Below, in pieces: positions 7,680 to 14,804 of a DNA stretch of 27,409 nt. The first letter of the stretch is position 1. Each line of letters starts with the position of its first letter. The position numbers were made by a program, and so were the translations under genes. Below the pieces are notes generated by a model that saw nothing but the letters and a program-made list of their open reading frames with translations, was not told where the DNA came from and made no database searches. The stretch is from NCBI GenBank assembly GCA_018668795.1, contig JABJBD010000072.1, forward strand, positions 1-27,409, read 5' to 3'. Source of the DNA: Candidatus Puniceispirillum sp. (GTDB taxonomy: Bacteria; Pseudomonadota; Alphaproteobacteria; Puniceispirillales; Puniceispirillaceae).

Positions 7680-9170
7680 TTACCCACCAGTCGTGATCCA
7701 GATAGTTTTGGTTTGCATATATTGTTCCAGCGCCTCGGTTCCATTATCTCGTGCCAGCGAACCAGATTGCTTATATCCACCAAAAGGCGTTTTAATATCG
7801 CCTTCGGAAAATCCATTCACCGAAACTGTTCCGCATGGTAACCGTCGTGCCATCGAAATAGCCCGATCAATATCACGAGTAAAAACGGTAGCATGGAGGC
7901 CATAGTCAGTATCACTTGCGATTGCGAGTGCTTCTTCAGGTGACGCGACTGGCATAACGCCAAGCACGGGGCCAAAAATTTCATCGCGTGCTATGGTCAT
8001 ATCATTTGTAACCCCATCAAATACAGTTGGTGCAATGAACTGGCCGGGGCCATCAACATCACCGCCAACGACAAGTTTGGCGCCTTCAGCTGTTCCCTTG
8101 TTAATATAGCTCATGACCTGCGCCTTATGCTCCGGCGTAATCATTGACCCAATAGTTGTTTCCGGATCCAGAGGGTCGCCAAGTTGGAAAGCGGCAACAC
8201 GTTTTAAGATTTTTTCCATGAAATCATCAACAAGCGGCTTGGCAATAATCTGCCGCATATTAGCCGAACAATTCTGTCCACCATTCCAGAAAGCAGCCAT
8301 CGCCGCATGTTCGATCAGATCATCATTGATAACCGCATCATCAAGAACGATGAAAGGGCTTTTTCCACCCATTTCAAGACCAACACTTTTCAGATTACTA
8401 TCACCCGAATAGCGCATGAACATTCGTCCAACCTCGGTTGAACCGGTAAAGGAAACAGTGTCAATATCGTTATGCATACCAATTGCCTGACCAGCTGTCT
8501 CGCCAAGCCCGGGCAGAATGCTCACCACACCAGCTGGTACACCAGCCTCGTTCAGTAATGCGCCAAGTCTGATCGTGCTAAGCGGGGTTTGTTCGGCTGG
8601 TTTCACCACAATCGAACAGCCAGCCGCAAGCGCCGGAGCGATTTTCCACACCGCCATCAAGAATGGGAAATTCCACGGTAGGATAGCCCCCGCAACCCCA
8701 GCTGGTTCCTTGACAATAAGCGCCATTGCGTCATCGCCAGTCGGGGCAATTTTGCCAAACGTCTTATCAGCCAATTCAGCATACCAGCGGAAAAAAGCCG
8801 GAGCTTCGGTACCAACCTCATGCAGACAGTCGGTAATCGTTTTACCAGCATCAATACTTTCCAGAACAGCAAGTTCTTCTTTGTTCTGTTCAACCAATGC
8901 AGCTAGTTTTAATAGCACGTCTTTACGATATTCTGGAGCTGAACGTGACCATGTACCTTCATTGAAAACACGGCGGCCAGCGGCAACAGCACGATCCACA
9001 TCGGCGGCTTTACAATGGGCAAAGCTGGTGATCTTTTCACCAGTTGCTGGATTTGAGGTTTCAAGCTTGTCACCACCGGCGGCGTCACAATAGACCCCGT
9101 CAATAAATGCCTGTGTTGTCAGGCTGATGGTGTCTTTTATAGAATGGAAATGTGTCTTGGTCTGGGACAT
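7680..9170 (-). CDS. NAD(P)-dependent aldehyde dehydrogenase (PuuC-like)
   Basis: 496 residues, the usual length of the ALDH superfamily. The catalytic set is complete: N167 in PWNFP, FTGSTEVG (241-248) for cofactor binding, E266 in LEMGGKSP and nucleophile C301 in GGQNCSA. The N-terminal 'TISLTTQAFIDGVY' and overall pattern resemble gamma-glutamyl-gamma-aminobutyraldehyde dehydrogenase (PuuC) and related broad-range enzymes, so an aldehyde is oxidised to its acid, but the substrate cannot be read from sequence. ATG 9170 has AAGGAG eight bases upstream. It sits 69 bases after the epoxide hydrolase on the same strand. It may oxidise an aldehyde formed downstream of diol cleavage or oxidation; this link is inference. 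Confidence 0.92.
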   Translation of the reverse strand: MSQTKTHFHSIKDTISLTTQAFIDGVYCDAAGGDKLETSNPATGEKITSFAHCKAADVDRAVAAGRRVFNEGTWSRSAPEYRKDVLLKLAALVEQNKEELAVLESIDAGKTITDCLHEVGTEAPAFFRWYAELADKTFGKIAPTGDDAMALIVKEPAGVAGAILPWNFPFLMAVWKIAPALAAGCSIVVKPAEQTPLSTIRLGALLNEAGVPAGVVSILPGLGETAGQAIGMHNDIDTVSFTGSTEVGRMFMRYSGDSNLKSVGLEMGGKSPFIVLDDAVINDDLIEHAAMAAFWNGGQNCSANMRQIIAKPLVDDFMEKILKRVAAFQLGDPLDPETTIGSMITPEHKAQVMSYINKGTAEGAKLVVGGDVDGPGQFIAPTVFDGVTNDMTIARDEIFGPVLGVMPVASPEEALAIASDTDYGLHATVFTRDIDRAISMARRLPCGTVSVNGFSEGDIKTPFGGYKQSGSLARDNGTEALEQYMQTKTIWITTGG

Positions 9171-9239
9171 AAAACGCTCCTTCGTGATTGCAAGTTATAG
9201 ATGATGGTCATCAGCATTAAATCTGGCACAAGGCTCAGC

Positions 9240-10388
9240 CTATCCCAAACTGCGGGCGAATTTTCGGATATCGGCGATCAGCAACTCTGGTTGTTCCATT
9301 GCCGCAAAATGCCCACCACGTGGCATTTCGGTCCATTGGGTGACATTATAAAGACGCTCGGCATAGGTTTTCGGCGGCCATGCCAGTAATTCCTTTGGGA
9401 ATACTGCACAGGCGGTTGGCACCTCAACACGCCGTCCTTCGGGTGAGAGGACACGCCCACCTTCTTCGCGTCGTCCGTAATAAATCCATGATGCCGTATT
9501 AAACGTGCGTGTAACAATATAGACCATGATATTGGTCAAAAGTTGGTCTTTGCTATACACGCTTTCAACATCATTTCCGACCGTATCCGACCATGAATTC
9601 ATCTTTTCCAGAATCCAAGCGGCAACACCAACTGGACTATCCATCATGGCGTAACTGAGCGTTTGGGGGCGCGTGGCCTGCTGTGTGCGATAGCCGTTCT
9701 CCATGATCTGATCGATCTCGAACTGGTCGGCCCAGGCCTGCTCTGCTGGTGTTTGCGGCCCGTCAGGGTGGCGCATTGTCAGGATATTAATGTGAATGGC
9801 CTGGCAGGTGGAGGGATGGTCATACCCAAGAAAGCTGGAAACAGCTCCACCCCAATCGCCGCCTTGCGCTATATAGCTGTCATAGCCAAGCGTATCAGTC
9901 ATCAGGCTGTTGAAGGCCTTGGCCATGCGGCGGGGTCCCCAAGGGCGCGGTGGTCTGCCGGAAAATCCAAAACCAGGTAATGATGGCGCCACTACGTCAA
10001 AAGCATCTTTGACATCACCACCAAATCGTTCAGGATGAGCTAGCAAGTCAATAAAATCAAGAAATTCAACGACTGTGCCAGGCCACCCATGGCTGATAAT
10101 CAGTGGTTTAGGATTTGGTCCACTACCTTTTTCGTGAATAAAATGTAAATCAACACCATCAACAGGCGCTGTAAATTGATCAAACCGGTTGATAGCCGCC
10201 TGTTGTTTGTACCAGTCAAATTCTTCGACCCAATATGCGCAGATTTCCTTCATGTAATCTAGATTGACGCCATAATCCCAGCCCCCATCATCCGGCATTT
10301 CATGCCATGGATATGAAGCAACGCGTGCTTTTATAGTCTCAATCGTATCTTCGGATATATCAAGATGATAAGGGGTTAGGTGTGCCAT
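9240..10388 (-). CDS. Epoxide hydrolase (EHN-type alpha/beta hydrolase)
   Basis: 382 residues from ATG 10388; a TTG seven codons upstream is possible but less likely. The N-terminal EHN region ('LDISEDTIETIKARV', 'WDYGVNLDYMKEI') is followed by an alpha/beta hydrolase core with HGWPG (100-104, oxyanion hole), nucleophile D178 in GGDWGG, lid tyrosines in WIYYGRRE (303-304) and catalytic H360 in WTEMPRGGHFAAMEQP. This is the microsomal/juvenile-hormone-like epoxide hydrolase family, which opens an epoxide to a vicinal diol through an alkyl-enzyme ester. It is the first gene of the minus unit and shares the 436-base control region with dctP. The true substrate is unknown. Confidence 0.9.
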   Translation of the reverse strand: MAHLTPYHLDISEDTIETIKARVASYPWHEMPDDGGWDYGVNLDYMKEICAYWVEEFDWYKQQAAINRFDQFTAPVDGVDLHFIHEKGSGPNPKPLIISHGWPGTVVEFLDFIDLLAHPERFGGDVKDAFDVVAPSLPGFGFSGRPPRPWGPRRMAKAFNSLMTDTLGYDSYIAQGGDWGGAVSSFLGYDHPSTCQAIHINILTMRHPDGPQTPAEQAWADQFEIDQIMENGYRTQQATRPQTLSYAMMDSPVGVAAWILEKMNSWSDTVGNDVESVYSKDQLLTNIMVYIVTRTFNTASWIYYGRREEGGRVLSPEGRRVEVPTACAVFPKELLAWPPKTYAERLYNVTQWTEMPRGGHFAAMEQPELLIADIRKFARSLG

Positions 10389-10525
10389 ATTGGTCTTTCT
10401 TATTTTCAATATAAATCTAATATGCCGTAGGCCTGTAACTTCTAAGCCGCTTCAAAACGGGTAAGCTGTCATACATTATAATATCTGACTTATCCAAAAA
10501 ACTGACTTCGATAAAAGGAGCAGAA

Positions 10526-10600
10526 ATGCTTTTTTATAGGGACAGATTTAACGTTATGAGGTGTGAAGACCTGTATTTCAGCAGTTTTGTAAATTTATGA
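10526..10600 (+). CDS. Possible 24-residue small protein or leader peptide
   Basis: ATG 10526 follows AAAAGGAG with five bases between, one of the best ribosome sites in the window, and the frame runs 24 codons to TGA. The product (Met-Leu-Phe-Tyr start, rich in aromatic residues, one Cys) matches nothing I recognise. It could be a small protein, a leader peptide in the divergent region or the stub of a deleted gene. Confidence 0.3.
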   Translation: MLFYRDRFNVMRCEDLYFSSFVNL

Positions 10601-10752
10601 AAGGTAAAACAAGAAATTGAAAAATAACATAATATGCTGTTTCCACACTAGATTTTTCTAGAACTCAGGCGCGTGAAATAAGCCTATCTGTCCTTATTAA
10701 TAGAATGCTTTGTCCCTTTCTTGCGGCGTTGTGGCCGTGAATGATTAGATAT

Positions 10753-10794
10753 GACAAACGTCAATATTGGATATTGATCAAAGACAAACATCAA
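10753..10794. promoter_or_regulatory. Candidate MocR operator: direct repeats around a palindrome
   Basis: GACAAACGTCAA (10753-10764) and GACAAACATCAA (10783-10794) differ at one base and are 30 bp start to start, about three helical turns. Between and overlapping them is TCAATAT-TGG-ATATTGA (10761-10777), a 7-bp inverted repeat. It lies 31-72 bases before the dctP ATG. MocR regulators such as GabR and PdxR bind paired direct repeats, so this fits the regulator encoded at 6094-7569; the assignment is inference. Confidence 0.5.
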
Positions 10795-10824
10795 GGCCTA
10801 GCCTTGCGACATAGGGAGCAGGAA

Positions 10825-11865
10825 ATGAAAAAGAATTCCTTCTGGAAAACGACTCTCACAGCGGCCGCCATTGTATTTGGCGTTGAGGGTGCGAGTGCCG
10901 AGACTGTGCTCAAGCTCGGAACTACTGGTAGGCTGGGTATGCCGATCGGTGACGCCATAGATCAAGCATTGATGCCAGCCTTGGAGAAAGTTTCCGGTGG
11001 CAAGATGAAAATCGAACCACATTATCAAAAAAGCTTGTGTGCTGAACAGAAATGCGGTGAACAGGCGAACCAAGGACTTATAGCTCTGTGGACCAGCTCT
11101 ACGGCAAACTATGGTAATTTTGGATCAGAATTAGCGATTTTCGATTTGCCTTTCATCTTTAAATCACTCGAAGATGCTAAGCGTATTTCAAATGATTGGC
11201 TGGCCGAACGACAGTGTAAGCTGGCACTTGAGAATGCGGGGCATATTTGTCTTTCCGTTTATTCGAGTGGTGGCTTCAGGCAGCTTGGGAATGCTACCAA
11301 ACCGATTCGGGTTCCTGACGATATGAAAGGTCTCAAGTGGCGGACTACCAAGAGCCCAGTTGAGTTCATGCTCGTTAAAAATTGGGGCGCTGTTCCCACA
11401 CCTTATGATTGGAGCCAGCTATATCAGGGGCTTCAGTCAGGTGTAGTCGAGGGCCAGTATGTCGCTAGCCCCTGGCAGCATGTAGCAAAGCTTCATGAGG
11501 TTGCAAAATACTTCACCGAGATTGGTGGCATGTGGTCTGGTAATATTCTGGCGATGGATGCTAAGCAGTATAACGCGCTGTCTTCTCAGGAGAGAGAATG
11601 GTTACATCAAGCGGCCGATGCCTATGGTGAAAAAGTCAATGAGTTGGATAACGCTTGGATCAAGAATGGTGAAAATGCCATTAAAGAGTCTGCGAAAGAG
11701 TGGTATGTGCCATCTGAAGCGGAATTGACTCAATGGAGAGCCGGCGCAATTGGTGCGTGGTTGGATGCGAAGGGCACATTTGAGCCTGAGGTTGCCAAAA
11801 GGGTGCTTCTGGAACAAGGCATGGATAGTTTTGTGGCGCAGCTAGAAGAAGCTGGGGCGTTATAA
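10825..11865 (+). CDS. dctP: TRAP transporter substrate-binding protein (DctP family)
   Basis: 346 residues from ATG 10825, which follows GGAGCAGGAA; a GTG further upstream would add an implausible polar extension. A Sec signal with hydrophobic core 10-22 and an ASA cleavage site (23-25) sends it to the periplasm. The body is DctP-like, with R173 in KWRTT, the position of the conserved carboxylate-binding arginine, and the segment WGAVPTPYDWSQLYQGLQSG. It would bind an organic acid and pass it to the DctQM permease. Four cysteines, including the C72-x4-C77 pair, could form disulfides in the periplasm. A strong hairpin after the gene separates it from dctM. Ligand identity is unknown; the adjacent epoxide hydrolase and ALDH hint at an oxygenated or alkenoic acid. 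Confidence 0.92.
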   Translation: MKKNSFWKTTLTAAAIVFGVEGASAETVLKLGTTGRLGMPIGDAIDQALMPALEKVSGGKMKIEPHYQKSLCAEQKCGEQANQGLIALWTSSTANYGNFGSELAIFDLPFIFKSLEDAKRISNDWLAERQCKLALENAGHICLSVYSSGGFRQLGNATKPIRVPDDMKGLKWRTTKSPVEFMLVKNWGAVPTPYDWSQLYQGLQSGVVEGQYVASPWQHVAKLHEVAKYFTEIGGMWSGNILAMDAKQYNALSSQEREWLHQAADAYGEKVNELDNAWIKNGENAIKESAKEWYVPSEAELTQWRAGAIGAWLDAKGTFEPEVAKRVLLEQGMDSFVAQLEEAGAL

Positions 11866-11894
11866 ATCATTCATCTATTAAACTTTGAAAAGAT

Positions 11895-11927
11895 CATCTA
11901 GGCTTCGGATTAGCCTAGATGGTTTTT
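11895..11927 (+). terminator. Intra-operon terminator or attenuator between dctP and dctM
   Basis: CATCTAGGCT (11895-11904) pairs perfectly with AGCCTAGATG (11912-11921) across a 7-base loop, followed by G and five T. It has the form of a rho-independent terminator in the 92-base gap. Partial termination would give more binding protein than permease transcript. Confidence 0.75.
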
Positions 11928-11957
11928 CTGAAACAAAACCTTCATATGTGAGTCATC

Positions 11958-13238
11958 ATGGAAAGCATCCTTCTACTTGGCATATTGCTGTTTCTAATCC
12001 TTTGTGGTGCTCCCATTGGCTTCACTTTAATCCTAATACCTTTCTTTTATATTTTGATTACCGACGCCGTGCCTCTTGTCTTGATTCCAAGTCAGATGTT
12101 TACCGCCATTGATTCAGTACCATTGACAGCGATTGCGTTCTTTATGCTGACAGGTGAATTAATGACCAGTGCGACGATTACCGATCGGCTCGTGGCATTG
12201 AGCAGGGCGCTGATTGGCCGACTGCGCGGAGGATTGGCGCAAGTCAATGTGCTGGTAAGCATGTTTTTTGCGGGTATGAATGGGTCGGTAGTGGCTGATA
12301 CGGCTACCGTTGGTGCTTTAGTATTACCAGCGATGAAAAAAGCTGGATACCCACCTGCCTTTTCTGCCGCCGTTACAGGCGTAAGCTCGACCATAGGCGG
12401 CATCATTCCGCCCAGCATCATGATGATTGTTCTTGCCAATGCGACCGAGATTTCGATTGCGTCATTGTTCGCGGCAGGGATTATTCCGGGCCTGTTGATT
12501 GGCGTGGTGATTATGCTCATCAACCATTATTTCGCGGTAAAATACGATTTTGAGCGCAGCGAAGAGTCGTTCTCGATAAAGCGCGCAGGTAAAGAGTTCT
12601 ATCGATCCTCTTTTGCGTTGCTGATCCCCGTGGTTTTGGTTGGTTCAGTCATGGGGGGTGTTGCGTCGGTCGTTGAGGCTGGTGCTATCACAGCGATGGT
12701 CGCGTTATTTACGGGTGTGTTTGTTTACCGTACTATTAAATGGAAGGAATGTGCTGGCGCTTTCCGTCGGGCATTCCGTAATTCGGCGATGGTTTTTATT
12801 ATCATCGCAGCGTCGGGGCCGTTTAGCTGGTTGCTTACCTCATTGGGTGCCATCAATGATCTCGAGACTTGGCTATTGGGGCTTACCGATTCCCCAGTGA
12901 TTTTTATTTTGGCACTGATGCTTTTCATTTTTCTGCTCGGAATGGTGATGGACTCCGCCGTAAATATAATAATCGTTGGCCCCGTTTTGGTTGATGTGAT
13001 GGCGAAAGCTGGCTTTCCTGAGGTTCAGGCCGCCGTCGTTGTCATCGTTGGCTTCTTAATAGGGTCGGTAACACCGCCGGTTGGGGTTGCCTACTTTACC
13101 TCTGCAACGATCGCGCAAGTGCGATTAGAAGCGGTAGCGGTGGCGTTAGTGCCTTATCTAGCTGGACTGTTTCTACTGTTGTTTTTCATTATCGTCATTC
13201 CGGAGTTGACGATGTTTCTTCCCCAGATCATGAGTTAA
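11958..13238 (+). CDS. dctM: TRAP transporter large permease subunit (DctM)
   Basis: 426 residues, the standard DctM length, hydrophobic throughout with about a dozen membrane segments. Family signatures include 'FFAGMNGSVVADTATVGALVLPAM', 'GVSSTIGGIIPPSIMMI' and the second-half repeat 'IGSVTPPVGVAYF'. It is the ion-motive translocation subunit of the tripartite transporter. ATG 11958 has only a weak GTGAG ribosome site, consistent with lower expression than dctP. It precedes the small subunit by nine bases; the order dctP-dctM-dctQ differs from the more common dctP-dctQ-dctM. Confidence 0.93.
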   Translation: MESILLLGILLFLILCGAPIGFTLILIPFFYILITDAVPLVLIPSQMFTAIDSVPLTAIAFFMLTGELMTSATITDRLVALSRALIGRLRGGLAQVNVLVSMFFAGMNGSVVADTATVGALVLPAMKKAGYPPAFSAAVTGVSSTIGGIIPPSIMMIVLANATEISIASLFAAGIIPGLLIGVVIMLINHYFAVKYDFERSEESFSIKRAGKEFYRSSFALLIPVVLVGSVMGGVASVVEAGAITAMVALFTGVFVYRTIKWKECAGAFRRAFRNSAMVFIIIAASGPFSWLLTSLGAINDLETWLLGLTDSPVIFILALMLFIFLLGMVMDSAVNIIIVGPVLVDVMAKAGFPEVQAAVVVIVGFLIGSVTPPVGVAYFTSATIAQVRLEAVAVALVPYLAGLFLLLFFIIVIPELTMFLPQIMS

Positions 13239-13247
13239 TAGAGAGCT

Positions 13248-13757
13248 ATGTGGCAATTCCTGAATCACATTGACCGTTTTGTCCATCGTGCTTTAGAGGC
13301 ACTTTGTTCACTGTTTCTGGCTTTGATGGTTGGATTCACCCTCTATACTGTGATGATGAGATATGTGTTCGCAAATCCACCTGTTTGGGGGGATCTGTTG
13401 ACTGTTTTAAGTAATATCTGGTTGATGTTCATCGCGCTTTCGCTCACCGCCAGAGATAATGAACATATCGCATTAAATTTAATCTATGAAAAATTGCCTG
13501 CGAAGCTGGCTCTGTATGTCCGCCAGTTCTGGAAACTTATGATTATACTGGTCGGCTTCATTTTGATCATTTACGGGGTTGAGCTGGTCGAGGGTATGCG
13601 TGGCAAATACTGGGAAATGTGGCATTTTGAATTCACGGCAAAAGGCATTGAGTTTAAAGAGAACTACATGCCAAAAAAATACGCAGTGATGATCCTCCCA
13701 ATAGCAGGGTTTCTGACCGCCTTTGGTGCTGCTATTTGTTTTCTGAAAAAGGTCTAA
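13248..13757 (+). CDS. dctQ: TRAP transporter small permease subunit (DctQ)
   Basis: 169 residues with four hydrophobic segments, the topology of DctQ. 'LYTVMMRYVFANPPVWGDLLTVLSNIWLMFIALSL' is the typical first half of this family. ATG 13248 follows GAGAGC, nine bases after the dctM stop. It completes the transporter and is the last gene of the plus operon. The downstream region runs directly into the integrase remnant on the other strand, so the gene lies at a former junction. Confidence 0.9.
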   Translation: MWQFLNHIDRFVHRALEALCSLFLALMVGFTLYTVMMRYVFANPPVWGDLLTVLSNIWLMFIALSLTARDNEHIALNLIYEKLPAKLALYVRQFWKLMIILVGFILIIYGVELVEGMRGKYWEMWHFEFTAKGIEFKENYMPKKYAVMILPIAGFLTAFGAAICFLKKV

Positions 13758-13759
13758 TC

Positions 13760-14062
13760 TTTCTAATAAGATCTTAACAGTCAGCTTGTTTTGATATTCT
13801 AAATCATAGTTTTTTCCATAGCATGACCTATGCCTGTTGTCGTCCAACCAATAGCGTCAATGATGTCTGGTGTTTGTTCTACAGCTCTTAAACGGTCTCT
13901 GAGGCTATGCCTTAATCCATACACAACATAGCCATTGCCAATAGTTGATTTCATCCACTTATTAAGGGTGGTACTGGCTGAGTTGGCTTTGCATATCTGT
14001 CCATTATAGAAGCGTGGAAAGGCGACGCTACTATTCGCTCTTCTAGCCTTTGAGCCGCTCAT
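13760..14062 (-). pseudogene. Tyrosine integrase, C-terminal remnant with frameshift
   Basis: Reading minus, the frame contains FPRFYNGQICKANSAS, LNKWMKS, then GNGYVVYGLRHSLRDRLRAVE (H-x-x-R box) and DIIDAIGWTTTGIGH. After GIGH the homologous reading moves to another frame, where CYGKNYDLEYQNKL carries the expected nucleophilic tyrosine. The single frameshift between the His/Arg box and the Tyr, plus the missing N-terminal two thirds, marks it as dead. It ends within a few bases of the dctQ stop and lies about 240 bases from tRNA-Phe. Confidence 0.8.
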
Positions 14063-14304
14063 AAAGAAGCTTCCTCAAGAGGTAATGGCTTAGCTTGCAG
14101 ATTATCTGGCCCATCGCACACAGTTATATACTGATCCTGTCACTACGGTAATGCTACTGCACATCAACAGGAATATGGCGAATAAAATGGTCTATACCAT
14201 CGCAGTTACGGATGTAAGAAGGGGAAATTTTGTACGACATTTTGAGCGTCACCAGAGCTGTTACCACGATAAACGCTTTTATTTCAGTGATATAAGAGAA
14301 AAAG
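14063..14304. other. Non-coding interval between integrase remnant and tRNA-Phe
   Basis: No further integrase homology or other gene could be read on either strand, which indicates that the upstream part of the integrase was deleted. Confidence 0.45.
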
Positions 14305-14380
<76 letters not shown>

Positions 14381-14533
14381 TTTGCCTCATCTCTATGCGT
14401 ATCAGCTGACGCGCATGATCTGAACTGGTGATCAATGGTAGGACGCTTATGAAGCGCGATCACCTTAGCTCCAACGGATATAACGACCTTGCAAGGCAGT
14501 GTCCAGCCTCAATTGACCGAATAAAACAGTCTT

Positions 14534-14797
14534 TTAACGATCATCATCATTTCCGCCATCGTGATCGCGCCTGCTATCCAGTCCAGCATTATCAGCTTCG
14601 GCCTCGGCAATCAAAGCATCTATAATCGTATCATCTGCTGCATCGACCGCAGGGATTGCATATTTACCCTGAAACCAACGTCCCAGATCAATATCAGCAC
14701 AGCGTGACGAACAAAAAGGCCGCGCCACATTACTGGCCATATCACCACATATCGGACATTTAACCGGCTTTAGTTTCGATTTAGGCGATATAGACAT
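14534..14797 (-). CDS. yacG: DNA gyrase inhibitor YacG (zinc-binding)
   Basis: 87 residues from ATG 14797, which has GAGG six bases upstream; the longer reading frame overlaps the RNase gene and has no ribosome site. CPICG (about 15-19) and FCSSRCADIDLGRWF (about 28-42) give the four-cysteine zinc site and the signature of YacG, which binds GyrB and inhibits gyrase. The tail is Asp-rich. It follows the RNase E/G gene by seven bases, a common alphaproteobacterial order. Confidence 0.93.
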   Translation of the reverse strand: MSISPKSKLKPVKCPICGDMASNVARPFCSSRCADIDLGRWFQGKYAIPAVDAADDTIIDALIAEAEADNAGLDSRRDHDGGNDDDR

Positions 14798-14804
14798 AAC
14801 GACC

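Larger units (their letters stand above)
10389..10824. promoter_or_regulatory. Divergent control region, epoxide hydrolase / TRAP operon
   Basis: Divergent starts at 10388 (minus) and 10825 (plus) share this AT-rich region. It contains a small frame with a strong ribosome site (10526-10600), a palindrome with flanking direct repeats (10753-10794) and a CAAGGC-CTA-GCCTTG hairpin (10792-10806) just before the dctP ribosome site. Promoter hexamers were not assigned with confidence. Confidence 0.55.

Noticed and set aside
8518..9093. Long open frame on the plus strand opposite the aldehyde dehydrogenase
   Set aside because: It lies wholly antisense to a gene with all catalytic residues intact, has Ser/Ala-rich low-complexity content and no recognisable domain.
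13479..13847. 122-residue minus-strand protein opposite dctQ
   Set aside because: Only its first 25 or so residues are homologous to anything (the integrase Tyr region); the rest is antisense to dctQ.
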